Position numbers and translations under genes: made by a program
Source of the DNA: Macrococcus epidermidis
GTDB taxonomy: Bacteria > Bacillota > Bacilli > Staphylococcales > Staphylococcaceae
Direction: 5' to 3'
Length of the DNA stretch: 64,000 nt
Assembly: GCF_003259695.1 (NCBI RefSeq)
Contig: NZ_PZJH01000001.1
Location: 1,054,001-1,118,000, forward strand
Shown here: positions 51,928 to 60,721 of the stretch, in pieces
Layout: every line of letters begins with the position of its first letter
Numbering within the stretch: position 1 is the stretch's first letter
Notes under the pieces: model-generated
Told to the model about the DNA's origin: nothing
Databases searched by the model: none
What the model saw: the letters and a program-made list of their open reading frames with translations, nothing else

Positions 51928-52377
51928 CTATAAACTCATACCAAGTAACTGCACTTGATTAACATAATCAAGTGTTTCTATCTTTTCAATCAGTTCATTA
52001 ATCGTTAAATCCATATTCGTAGCATTTAATGAAATTGTAATCGTCGCTTTATCTTTAATTGGAATCGTCTGATGGATTGTTAACACCGAACCATTCTCAC
52101 TTGCGATAAATTCTAATATACGACTTAACAAACCAACTTTATCATCAACCTGGACCATCATTGTAATGTTACGTTCACGTGTTTTTTCATCTACCGGAAA
52201 AATTGTATCTTTATATTTATAAAAAGCACTTCTGGATAAATCGTATGTTTTAACTGCATCAAATATTGATAGCTTTGGATTTTTATCGAGTAAATCTTTA
52301 ATTAATAATGTTTTCTTTACTGATTCAGGCAATACATCTTCGCGAATTAAATAAAACTTTTTATTTTGATCCGTCAT
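51928..52377 (-). CDS. pheB: PheB, ACT-domain protein
   Basis: A 149-residue protein (UPF0735 type) with an N-terminal helix-turn-helix-like part (LSIFDAVKTYDLSRSAFYKY) and a C-terminal ACT domain (MMVQVDDKVGLLSRILEFIA). ACT domains sense amino acids; the Bacillus gene name pheB comes from proximity to pheA, absent here. It follows obgE by 11 bp. Confidence 0.88.
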   Translation of the reverse strand: MTDQNKKFYLIREDVLPESVKKTLLIKDLLDKNPKLSIFDAVKTYDLSRSAFYKYKDTIFPVDEKTRERNITMMVQVDDKVGLLSRILEFIASENGSVLTIHQTIPIKDKATITISLNATNMDLTINELIEKIETLDYVNQVQLLGMSL

Positions 52378-52388
52378 ATCTTCACCTG

Positions 52389-53678
52389 CTACTCTACAAA
52401 TTCAAACTCACCGCGCATAATTCGAACGATGTCTCCATTTTTACAGCCACGTTCGCGCAATGCATCATCGATACCCATCGTACGCATTTGGCGAGCGAAA
52501 CGACGTACAGATGCATCACGCGTGAAGTCTGTCATCTTGAATAAACGTTCGATTGAGTTACCACTCACAACATAAGCACCATCATCTGCACGTGTAATTT
52601 CAAAGTGATCTGCAGATTTTTCATGTTTATACATAACACGGTGCACCGCAGTATCTTCTTCATCAATGTCATAATCGACATCTTTCGTTGCATCTAATAA
52701 GTCTGCTGCTCGATATAATAACGTATCTATGTTTTGGTAGGTTGCTGCGCTTAATTCAATAATTTCAACTTCATCACCAATTTTTTCTTTGAATTCTGCT
52801 AAATATTCATCCGCATTTGGCATATCCATCTTGTTTGCAACGACAATTTGTGGGCGTCGCGCTAATTTTTTATTATAGTTTTCTAACTCTTTATTGATAG
52901 TAACGTAGTCTTCATAAGGATCTCTTCCATCAGTACGTCCCATATCAATAATATGAATAATAACGCGTGTACGTTCAACGTGTTTTAAGAATTGATGCCC
53001 TAAACCAACACCTTCAGAAGCACCTTCTATTAGACCGGGTAAATCAGCCATTACAAAACTACGATTATCTTTTGTTTGTACAACACCTAAATTAGGTTTA
53101 ATTGTCGTAAAATGATAAGCACCAATCTTTGGCTTCGCTTTTGAAACAATTGAAAGTAATGTAGATTTTCCAACACTTGGATAACCAACTAAACCAACGT
53201 CGGCTAATAATTTAAGTTCTAAAGAAACTTCTAATTCTTCACCTGGTTCACCATTTTCACAGAAATCTGGTGCAGGGTTACTTGCTGATGCGAAACGTGA
53301 ATTACCACGTCCACCGCGTCCACCACGTGCTACTACTGCACTTTGTTCATGTAACACTAAATCTGCTATAATCTCTCCGGTTTCAGCGTTTTTAACAATC
53401 GTGCCGGGTGGTACTTTTAGTATTAAATCTTTTGCTCCTCTTCCATGCATGTTGCTCGTCTGACCGTTCTCACCTTTTTCAGCTTTGAACATACGTTGGA
53501 AACGGAAATCTAATAATGTACGTAACCCTTCATCTACCTGGAATATAATAGAAGCGCCTTTACCGCCATCTCCCCCGGCAGGACCACCTAACGGTACATA
53601 CTTTTCACGACGATATGCAACGATACCGTTACCACCGTCACCTGCTTTTAAATTAATTTTGACCTGATCTATAAACAT
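52389..53678 (-). CDS. obgE: ObgE (CgtA), ribosome-associated GTPase
   Basis: Essential GTPase linked to 50S assembly and stress control. The 429-residue protein has the glycine-rich Obg fold (about 1-158, [16 protein letters not shown]), the G domain with [12 protein letters not shown] (about 164-175), [12 protein letters not shown] and [10 protein letters not shown], and the C-terminal OCT domain (about 350-429). ATG start. It lies 11 bp after the Spo0B-like gene. Confidence 0.96.
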   Translation of the reverse strand: MFIDQVKINLKAGDGGNGIVAYRREKYVPLGGPAGGDGGKGASIIFQVDEGLRTLLDFRFQRMFKAEKGENGQTSNMHGRGAKDLILKVPPGTIVKNAETGEIIADLVLHEQSAVVARGGRGGRGNSRFASASNPAPDFCENGEPGEELEVSLELKLLADVGLVGYPSVGKSTLLSIVSKAKPKIGAYHFTTIKPNLGVVQTKDNRSFVMADLPGLIEGASEGVGLGHQFLKHVERTRVIIHIIDMGRTDGRDPYEDYVTINKELENYNKKLARRPQIVVANKMDMPNADEYLAEFKEKIGDEVEIIELSAATYQNIDTLLYRAADLLDATKDVDYDIDEEDTAVHRVMYKHEKSADHFEITRADDGAYVVSGNSIERLFKMTDFTRDASVRRFARQMRTMGIDDALRERGCKNGDIVRIMRGEFEFVE

Positions 53679-53689
53679 ATAAACACCTC

Positions 53690-54172
53690 TTATTTTCTAA
53701 TTTCTAATTTGTATTCAATAATTTCGTCATTTGCGATTGTACAACTTGATAATACATTTGACGTGTCTTTAATATTGCCTGTTAATGCGAAAATACATTC
53801 AATCTCATCATCAGTTTCAAATAAACTCATTGTAACCAATGATTTAGTATCGACTCTATTTTTGTAATCCATAATACATGTCTGAATAAACGCTTTTAAT
53901 ATTTCATCATAATTGCCAATTGCACTGGTTAGAAGCTCAATTTCAAACGCCCATTCAAATAAACGTTCATCTAATATAGTATCAACGTAATACTGTATGG
54001 ATTTGGGACAATTTAATTTTAGGAATTGTTGTTCATCTCTAAACTGTGCAACGATGTTTTTGGATAAACGCTCAGCTTTATCTCGTTGACCTAATGTAAA
54101 ATAAGCATCTAACAACTGCAATTGGTTCGCTAAATCATGTTTAGTTTTCATATAAGTTTCAACATTATGCAT
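53690..54172 (-). CDS. Spo0B-like sensor/phosphotransferase-domain protein
   Basis: A 160-residue protein located exactly where spo0B sits in Bacillus (rpmA-spo0B-obgE-pheB). Its first helix, [19 protein letters not shown] (residues 11-29), resembles the Spo0B H-box RHDWMNKLQLI with the phospho-accepting His at residue 12 and Asp after it. The rest has the length and secondary-structure pattern of a degenerate kinase-like domain. In Bacillus the protein relays phosphate from Spo0F to Spo0A. Its partner here is unknown. An extended -10 promoter (54189-54194) precedes it. Confidence 0.75.
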   Translation of the reverse strand: MHNVETYMKTKHDLANQLQLLDAYFTLGQRDKAERLSKNIVAQFRDEQQFLKLNCPKSIQYYVDTILDERLFEWAFEIELLTSAIGNYDEILKAFIQTCIMDYKNRVDTKSLVTMSLFETDDEIECIFALTGNIKDTSNVLSSCTIANDEIIEYKLEIRK

Positions 54173-54188
54173 TAAATCACCTGCTCAT

Positions 54189-54194
54189 ATTATA
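54189..54194 (-). promoter_or_regulatory. Extended -10 promoter of the spo0B-like/obgE operon
   Basis: TGATATAAT (TG, one base, TATAAT at 54189-54194), after the rpmA terminator and about 17 bp before the start codon, giving a very short leader. Confidence 0.6.
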
Positions 54195-54230
54195 TCATGG
54201 ATTAAATAATTGTACGACTGAGGTAAACAA

Positions 54231-54265
54231 ATGAAAAAAGAACTGAGACATGGTTATGTCTCAGT
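54231..54265 (-). terminator. Terminator of rplU-prp-rpmA
   Basis: ACTGAGACAT-AACC-ATGTCTCAGT, perfect 10-bp stem, then TCTTTTTTC, 15 bp after rpmA. Confidence 0.9.
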
Positions 54266-54279
54266 CCCTTATCATCTAA

Positions 54280-54567
<288 letters not shown>

Positions 54568-54574
54568 TTACACC

Positions 54575-54895
54575 TCACTTATAGTTTAGTTTAATATATT
54601 GTCCGTATTCAGCTTCAATCGTCTGTAATGACACGAGCATTGATTGAATAATGAGCTGTGCTTCTTTATTGTTCAGGTCAACGACCCTTGCAGTAAAGTA
54701 ACCACCATCATCCGCATAATCAATGTCCGGTCGTTCATCTGTCAAACCAATCACTGCATTCATACTACCAAAGACGATTGCTGAAGCGCCTGCACAAACA
54801 AGATCTTGTCCGTGTGGTGCACTATCTGCATGTCCTTCCATAGTAAACTCAGTCACTTGACCTTCATCATTTACTAAGATAGTAACGTTAATCAT
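54575..54895 (-). CDS. prp: Prp (YsxB), ribosomal-processing cysteine protease
   Basis: A 106-residue cysteine protease that trims the L27 N-terminal extension. The catalytic His lies in EGHADSAPHG (about 22) and the Cys in DLVCAGASAI (about 34). It is sandwiched between rplU (overlap of one base) and its substrate gene rpmA. Confidence 0.94.
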   Translation of the reverse strand: MINVTILVNDEGQVTEFTMEGHADSAPHGQDLVCAGASAIVFGSMNAVIGLTDERPDIDYADDGGYFTARVVDLNNKEAQLIIQSMLVSLQTIEAEYGQYIKLNYK

Positions 54896-55203
54896 TACGC
54901 GTTAATCGCTTCGATAACTAATTTAGTGTAAGGTTGACGATGACCTTGTTTACGTTTGTAGTTTTTCTTTGGTTTGTATTTGAATACAGTGATTTTTTTA
55001 CCGCGACCGTGTTTTTCAACTTTCGCTGTAACAGTAGCACCTTCAACTACAGGTGAACCTACTTTAACTGAATCTCCACCAACCATTAATACTTGATCAA
55101 ACGTGAATGTTGAACCAGCTTCTGCGTCTAATTTCTCAACCCAGATTTCTTGACCTTGTTCAACTTTTAATTGTTTTCCACCAGTTTCAATAATTGCAAA
55201 CAT
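54895..55203 (-). CDS. rplU: RplU, 50S ribosomal protein L21
   Basis: A 102-residue L21: [18 protein letters not shown] at the start and [20 protein letters not shown] with RQPYTKL at the end. First gene of rplU-prp-rpmA with an L21 leader upstream. Confidence 0.97.
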   Translation of the reverse strand: MFAIIETGGKQLKVEQGQEIWVEKLDAEAGSTFTFDQVLMVGGDSVKVGSPVVEGATVTAKVEKHGRGKKITVFKYKPKKNYKRKQGHRQPYTKLVIEAINA

Positions 55204-55211
55204 ACTTGCAC

Positions 55212-55306
55212 CTCCTATTTTATTTAAGTCACGCCATCTTCAGGTGGATTGCTCACTTGAAACCTAAAGTTGTGCGGTTGTATGTAGCTTATGAAACTAC
55301 TCAACT
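55212..55306 (-). promoter_or_regulatory. Ribosomal protein L21 leader RNA
   Basis: The 5' leader of rplU contains paired segments (GTTGAGTAGTTTC with GAAACC-type, and CCACCTGAAGATGGCGTG) in the position and size of the Firmicutes L21 leader, which controls rplU operon expression through L21 binding. Assigned by location and length; a covariance match would confirm. Confidence 0.7.
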
Positions 55307-55311
55307 TCAAT

Positions 55312-55340
55312 ATATTATCATTTTAAAAATGCGACGTCAA
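55312..55340 (-). promoter_or_regulatory. Promoter of rplU-prp-rpmA
   Basis: TTGACG (55335-55340), 17-bp spacer, TAATAT (55312-55317). Confidence 0.8.
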
Positions 55341-55343
55341 TCA

Positions 55344-55847
55344 TTATTTCATATACTTATCAAGTAATTTCAGGATAAATGGAAAAACGACGAGTATTAA
55401 AATGAAGTTAATAAGTAACGACGGTAAAACATGTGTCCACAAAAATAAAAAATAATTGATATGTGCGATTCCAAGAATTGCAAAGACAATGTAATAAAAG
55501 TTTTCAAAAAGAAAGATAAATCCCAAGAACAATACAATCATCATCTTTAAATCTTTGTAGAAGACTTTAAATAATTGATCCATAAGAAGTATAGCAATGA
55601 TAAAACCGAATAGATATATACCATAGATTGTGCCAAAATAAATATCTGAAATGATTCCAAATAACACACCTAGTATTAATGCTACTTTCGGATTTTTATA
55701 CACCGTTATTATCAACAAATACATAAATAATAAATGTGATTTAAAATAATAATCAAAATTAAAAATAGTGACCGGCCAAATTGAGTTGATTAATGAATCA
55801 ATGTAAAACAACACGAGCGCAATAAGCGGCATAATCACAAGCTGCAT
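55344..55847 (-). CDS. mreD: MreD, rod-shape determining membrane protein
   Basis: A 167-residue, very hydrophobic protein with about five or six membrane helices and few conserved polar residues (IYFGTIYGIYLFGF), as expected for MreD. It acts with MreC at the membrane in peripheral wall synthesis. The ATG overlaps the mreC stop (TAATG). Confidence 0.9.
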   Translation of the reverse strand: MQLVIMPLIALVLFYIDSLINSIWPVTIFNFDYYFKSHLLFMYLLIITVYKNPKVALILGVLFGIISDIYFGTIYGIYLFGFIIAILLMDQLFKVFYKDLKMMIVLFLGFIFLFENFYYIVFAILGIAHINYFLFLWTHVLPSLLINFILILVVFPFILKLLDKYMK

Positions 55848-56707
55848 TACTCGCCACTTCCTTCTAATGAAATCACTTTAGGACTTTTTTTAGCAACATA
55901 AACTTGTGTGAGTTCATTAATATCAGCTTGCGTTTCGACATATGCAATTTGACTCAATCCAAATTCATCATTTTCAACTTTCTTTACTTCTCCAATTAAG
56001 ATGCCTTTAGGGAATTGACCGCCAAGTCCACTTGTAACTACTTTTGTTCCAAGTTTAACTTTCACATTATTATTTATATCAGATAAGACAAGTAAATTCT
56101 TACTTTCATCAAAATGATCAATCATACCAAATATATCTTGACCTTCTTGTTGCAATGTAACACTAATCTTACTAGATTTTATACTAGAAGTGATTAATTC
56201 TACTTGTGAAGAATAACTGTTAACCTTCTTGATACGTCCTACTAAGCCTTCAGTTGTAAGCACAGCCATATTTTCACGTATGCCAGATGATTTACCTTTA
56301 TTGACGATAAAAGTATTCATCCATTGATCTTGATTTCTAGCGATTATCGTAGAAATCACCGGATCATATTCTGAAATACTATCCGTTTTTAAAGCTTGTC
56401 TTAGTTCCTGATTTTCTTTTTCTAGACGATAATTATCAGCTTCAACTTGAGCAAAACCTTTTATCTTTTCTTTCAACTTTTTGTTTTCTTCATTTGCATC
56501 CCACATATTAATGAGATTACCGAAATTACCTGTAACAAACATTGCAGGATATGACACGATTCTTTGACCGATGGCAGTTGTACCACCTACAAAAGATTCA
56601 ACTGTCGTCGTTTCTCTTTCTCTCAGTGAAAATCCAACCAGAACCATAAATATGATGAGTCCAAAAAGAAAGAAAACTAATTTATTTCTCTTATAAAAAT
56701 TGGGCAA
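55847..56707 (-). CDS. mreC: MreC, cell-shape determining protein
   Basis: A 286-residue bitopic protein: membrane helix at about residues 8-27, a coiled coil (about 65-105, NEENKKLKEKIKGFAQVEAD) and the MreC beta-barrel domain (ENMAVLTTEGLVGRI, GDIFGMIDHF-like, GLGGQFPKGILIGEV). I start it at TTG 56707, 6 bp after GAGGTG; a GTG at 56716 lies inside that ribosome binding site. Confidence 0.92.
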   Translation of the reverse strand: MPNFYKRNKLVFFLFGLIIFMVLVGFSLRERETTTVESFVGGTTAIGQRIVSYPAMFVTGNFGNLINMWDANEENKKLKEKIKGFAQVEADNYRLEKENQELRQALKTDSISEYDPVISTIIARNQDQWMNTFIVNKGKSSGIRENMAVLTTEGLVGRIKKVNSYSSQVELITSSIKSSKISVTLQQEGQDIFGMIDHFDESKNLLVLSDINNNVKVKLGTKVVTSGLGGQFPKGILIGEVKKVENDEFGLSQIAYVETQADINELTQVYVAKKSPKVISLEGSGE

Positions 56708-56739
56708 ACTTAACACCTCATTAAAATGACTTTAATATA

Positions 56740-57885
56740 TTATACGATACCATATTTTTGCTTTAACTTGAGTATTTTTTGAACATTTTCATCAATAATT
56801 TTCTCATCTATCTTACCGGATTTCACTTGTGATTTAATAAATTCTATCTGGTAGTGAATATCACCAATATCTGAACCAATCAATAAACATGTTTCCCCGG
56901 CATTTATTGCATTCATTAGCGCCTGCTCTCGAGAGTAATTTTTAACAACAGCACCCATAGCCAGATCGTCGGTAATTATGACACCTTTGTAACCTAATTT
57001 TTGTTTGAGTATGTCTGTAACCATAGCTTTACTCATTGAACTTGGGGCGTTTGCATCAATTGATGGGAATAATATGTGACTGACCATAATCATGTCGATA
57101 TCATCCTTAATCGCTGATTTAAATGGTTGTAACTCACTATCAAATAAACGTTCCTCTGACAAATGACTTACCGGTAAAGATTCATGACTATCAGTAAAAG
57201 TATCGCCATGCCCAGGAAAGTGTTTCGCACTTGTAATGACATCCTGATCATTAATGCCTCTATTAAAAGGTATGCCATACTTTATGACGTCCTGATAAGT
57301 CGTACCAAAACTACGATCCCCGATTACTTTATTTGCGGGATTACTCCAAATATCTAAAGATGGTGCAAAGTCTACATTAAATCCTAATGCATTTAATTGT
57401 CTTCCAATGTATTCACCTTTGTCATATGCAACGCGCGGATCACCACTGCTACGAATTTGAAATGCAGGTTCAATATTCTGAATACCCGTGGGGAAACGAT
57501 TCACACGTCCACCCTCCTGATCCACCGCTATAAACATTGGAACACCTTTATTTTGGTCGTAAATTGTTTGATTAAGCAGTCTTGTTTGTTCAGCTGACTG
57601 GATATTTCGGGCAAATAAAATCACACCTCCAATATTCAGCTGATTATATTCTTCCAATACATTATTATATGTCGTGCCGTGAAAACCTAAAATAAATTGC
57701 TGGGCAATCTTTTGTTCTAAAGTCATTTTACTCATTATATACGGCAAGAGCGAAACTTGATTTAGCGGTTTTATAATCGGAGTACTGTAATGTGACTTAA
57801 AACTATATTGTTGATTACATGATGATAATAGGAGACAAATAATAGATAAAAATATGATGCGGATTGGTTTATTAAAATAAAACAA
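56740..57885 (-). CDS. Beta-N-acetylhexosaminidase lipoprotein (glycoside hydrolase family 3)
   Basis: A 381-residue NagZ-type hydrolase with a lipoprotein signal (lipobox LLSSC, about residues 19-23), so it is surface-anchored. The catalytic pieces are DQEGGRVNRFP, the family signature KHFPGHGDTFTDSHESLP (about 222-239, with the His/Asp general acid-base dyad) and the nucleophile Asp in ITDDLAMGAV. The start is TTG with GGAG 8 bp upstream. It probably removes GlcNAc from wall fragments outside the membrane. Confidence 0.9.
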   Translation of the reverse strand: MFYFNKPIRIIFLSIICLLLSSCNQQYSFKSHYSTPIIKPLNQVSLLPYIMSKMTLEQKIAQQFILGFHGTTYNNVLEEYNQLNIGGVILFARNIQSAEQTRLLNQTIYDQNKGVPMFIAVDQEGGRVNRFPTGIQNIEPAFQIRSSGDPRVAYDKGEYIGRQLNALGFNVDFAPSLDIWSNPANKVIGDRSFGTTYQDVIKYGIPFNRGINDQDVITSAKHFPGHGDTFTDSHESLPVSHLSEERLFDSELQPFKSAIKDDIDMIMVSHILFPSIDANAPSSMSKAMVTDILKQKLGYKGVIITDDLAMGAVVKNYSREQALMNAINAGETCLLIGSDIGDIHYQIEFIKSQVKSGKIDEKIIDENVQKILKLKQKYGIV

Positions 57886-57960
57886 AAAAACAACTCCATC
57901 CAGTCAAAATGATTGATGTTACTACATATACCGTATTTATTATAAACAAAATTATTAGAA

Positions 57961-58003
57961 AAACAAAATAAAGGTCCGGAAATAAATATTATCTCCAAAC
58001 CCC
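57961..58003 (-). terminator. Probable terminator before the hexosaminidase gene
   Basis: AAAGG(GG)TTTGGA ... TCCGGACCTTT with two G-T pairs and a two-base bulge, then TATTTTG, just after the preceding small gene. Confidence 0.5.
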
Positions 58004-58020
58004 TTTAGAATCTCTAACCT

Positions 58021-58437
58021 TTAATAAAAACTTTTATCTTTCATATCAATAGATTGCTGACGTTCACTTAGAGCATGATATAAATCATTTTCTGATTGAA
58101 ATACAGATACTTTATTTTCACCAAATCGATACATGATAAAGTCACTGCCACGCTGACCAATCAAGTATTCATCATTATAACCCATTCGAGTTAATCCGGA
58201 CACATCCATAAATTCCTGCTTATCCATAAAATTAAATGCATTCTTCACCTGAGATAACGGAATATTTCTAAACAGCACATTATCTTCTAAAGTATACGTC
58301 GATGCATTTTGAACTGGTTCATTTACTGTTTGATTTGCCTCACCATTAAATGGATTAGTAACAAAGATAAAATATATCATAACGCCTATAACTACAAGTA
58401 GACTTAATTTAATAAGTCTTCTGATTAACTTAAACAT
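58021..58437 (-). CDS. Membrane-anchored hypothetical protein (DUF4930-like)
   Basis: A 138-residue protein with a basic start (MFKLIRRLIK), one membrane helix (about residues 10-28) and an extracellular domain of about 105 residues. It resembles staphylococcal proteins of unknown function, tentatively DUF4930. No catalytic residues recognised. The start is the ATG at 58437, 6 bp after AGGGG. Confidence 0.7.
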   Translation of the reverse strand: MFKLIRRLIKLSLLVVIGVMIYFIFVTNPFNGEANQTVNEPVQNASTYTLEDNVLFRNIPLSQVKNAFNFMDKQEFMDVSGLTRMGYNDEYLIGQRGSDFIMYRFGENKVSVFQSENDLYHALSERQQSIDMKDKSFY

Positions 58438-58488
58438 TGTATCCCCTACTTTCTGATACAATTTTAACGTTATTTAGAAAAAGATTCA

Positions 58489-58968
58489 TCAGTCCTGGGA
58501 TTGATTATAGCACATTACAATAAATTTAATAGCTTCATTATCAATCGTTTCGTAAAACGTATTTACTTCGTAAAATCCTATTCTTTCATATAGTTTAATA
58601 CCTCTTACATTGAATGAAGCTACCGTTAACCGAAATATATGAACGTCATAAAGCGCATAATAATATTCAAACATAATGTTTAATAGCAGTTCCCCCATTT
58701 TTTTACCGATCCATTTCGGATTTAATGCGAATCCAACATCTAAGATATCATCATCTATAGGATATGTTTCATTGATTCTCGCACTTTCACCATCACAGAA
58801 GAAACCAAATATTTCATCATTTTTATAGACAATATAATAATGACCATTCAAAAATGTTTCTATAACATATGGATCTTCTTCTATGTTATAAAATTCATAA
58901 CCTTTGCCAAAATCCCACCTGCTTATTTCTTCGGCAGCAGTTCGATGCATCGGAATAATGTTATACAT
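58489..58968 (-). CDS. GNAT family N-acetyltransferase
   Basis: A 159-residue acetyltransferase. The acetyl-CoA-binding part is seen in VGFALNPKWIGKKMGELLLNI (about 93-113), followed by FRLTVASFNVRGIKLYERIGF. The substrate is unknown. It lies 13 bp after the second ABC exporter gene and may belong to the same message. Confidence 0.87.
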   Translation of the reverse strand: MYNIIPMHRTAAEEISRWDFGKGYEFYNIEEDPYVIETFLNGHYYIVYKNDEIFGFFCDGESARINETYPIDDDILDVGFALNPKWIGKKMGELLLNIMFEYYYALYDVHIFRLTVASFNVRGIKLYERIGFYEVNTFYETIDNEAIKFIVMCYNQSQD

Positions 58969-58981
58969 ACTTACACCTCGA

Positions 58982-60721
58982 TTATTTCACACCGGATTGC
59001 AATGCATACATTTTACCATAAACATCGCCTTTTTCGACTAATATATCATGTGTACCACGTTCGATGATTTCCCCTTTATCCAGAACAATAATTTCATCAG
59101 CATGTTTAATGGTAGATAATCGGTGTGCAATAATAAAAGTTGTTCGGCCTTCTTTTAACACATCCATTGCTTGCTGAATGACAGACTCTGTTTCTGAATC
59201 AATACTAGCAGTCGCTTCATCTAATATTAATATTTTAGGGTTGAACGCCAGTGCCCTTGCAAATGATATTAGCTGGCGTTGACCACTCGAAAGCGTTGAG
59301 CCACGTTCTACTACTTCAGTGTCGATTCCATTTTCTAGTGACTGTAACACTCTATATCCACCCACGCGTTCCAGTGCATCAATCGCCATCTCTCGAGTAA
59401 TTTTAGGATCATTTAAAGTGATGTTTGAAAGAATCGTTCCAGAATAAAGATACGGATCCTGCAATACAATACCCATAAATTGACGCATCGATTGTTTAGT
59501 AACAGACGTTGTATCAATACCATCAATTGTAATACTACCCGTTGTCGGATCATAAAATCTGAAGAGAAGATTCATAATTGAACTTTTACCTGAACCGGTA
59601 TGACCAACGAGACCAATCGTCTCACCAGGTAAAGCATCAATATTAATATTTCTTAATACAAGTTCGTCAGGTTTATATCCGAATGATACATCTTCAAATT
59701 TCACATGGCCAGTACAATGCGTCATGATATTATCTTCCTGCTCTTCTGCTGTTTCATCCATCATTTCAAACACACGATTGCTTGAAACACGTGCCTGCTC
59801 TAGAACACTTAGCTGATTAACCATATTGAACATTGGATTAAATAGACGAGTTAAATAATCAACTAATATATACATCATACCAGCAGTAAGTGTTGCTTCA
59901 TCACTTAAGAATGATTGTCCGAAGATGTAAATCATCACTAAAAAGACGAATGATCGAATCGTACCCATAAGGTTATGACTCGTAAAAGAATCAAGTTGAA
60001 TAATCTTGCTATAATTCTTTAGATATTCTTCATTCAACTGATTAAATTCCTGCTGAATCTTCTCTTCCTGATTAAATGCTTGAATGATCGTCATACCATT
60101 TATTGATTCATTTAACATGGCATTCATATCACTATTACGTTCACGAACGATATTATTATATTTATCGCTGATCTTACGGTAAATTAATAACCAGCCAAAT
60201 AATAATGGCACTACAATTAACGCAAGCAATCCTACTTTAAAGTTAAAATAAAATATTACTGCAATAATTCCGACGATATTTGTAATACCAGCAATATATG
60301 TTGGAAGCATCACTGTGAACAACTCTAATATTGTCTGTGTGTCATTTGTGATACGTGCTACAACTTTTCCAGCTGGTAAATTATCAAAAAACTTAATCGG
60401 AAGTTTCTGTATATGACTGAATAAATTTGTACGTAAGTGTTTGATAACATTTGAACCGGCTGTCTGGAAATAGATTGTTTGATAGTAACTTAATATCGCA
60501 TAGATAATTGCAATGATGAAATATACTGCTAACAATAAAAATATCGGCTGCATATTAATAATACCTTCTGTTGCCGTCTTGATATGGTGATCGATAATAT
60601 ACATCCCGATGACAGGACCAATGAGCTCCATAATGACAGCAAAGAATAATATGATAAAACCTATGAAAAATAAAGTTTTCTCTTTCTTGGCCTCTAAATA
60701 TAAACGTTTAGTAGTCGACAT
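58982..60721 (-). CDS. Heterodimeric ABC exporter subunit with the consensus catalytic site (BmrD/YheH-like)
   Basis: A 579-residue half-transporter: six membrane helices (about 1-310), then the ATPase with Walker A VGHTGSGKSSIMNLL (about 372-386), signature LSSGQRQLISFARAL, Walker B ILILDEATASIDSE (catalytic Glu) and H-loop IIAHRLS. It follows its partner by a single-base gap. Pairing of one Glu-type and one Asp-type subunit is the pattern of BmrCD multidrug exporters. Confidence 0.9.
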   Translation of the reverse strand: MSTTKRLYLEAKKEKTLFFIGFIILFFAVIMELIGPVIGMYIIDHHIKTATEGIINMQPIFLLLAVYFIIAIIYAILSYYQTIYFQTAGSNVIKHLRTNLFSHIQKLPIKFFDNLPAGKVVARITNDTQTILELFTVMLPTYIAGITNIVGIIAVIFYFNFKVGLLALIVVPLLFGWLLIYRKISDKYNNIVRERNSDMNAMLNESINGMTIIQAFNQEEKIQQEFNQLNEEYLKNYSKIIQLDSFTSHNLMGTIRSFVFLVMIYIFGQSFLSDEATLTAGMMYILVDYLTRLFNPMFNMVNQLSVLEQARVSSNRVFEMMDETAEEQEDNIMTHCTGHVKFEDVSFGYKPDELVLRNINIDALPGETIGLVGHTGSGKSSIMNLLFRFYDPTTGSITIDGIDTTSVTKQSMRQFMGIVLQDPYLYSGTILSNITLNDPKITREMAIDALERVGGYRVLQSLENGIDTEVVERGSTLSSGQRQLISFARALAFNPKILILDEATASIDSETESVIQQAMDVLKEGRTTFIIAHRLSTIKHADEIIVLDKGEIIERGTHDILVEKGDVYGKMYALQSGVK

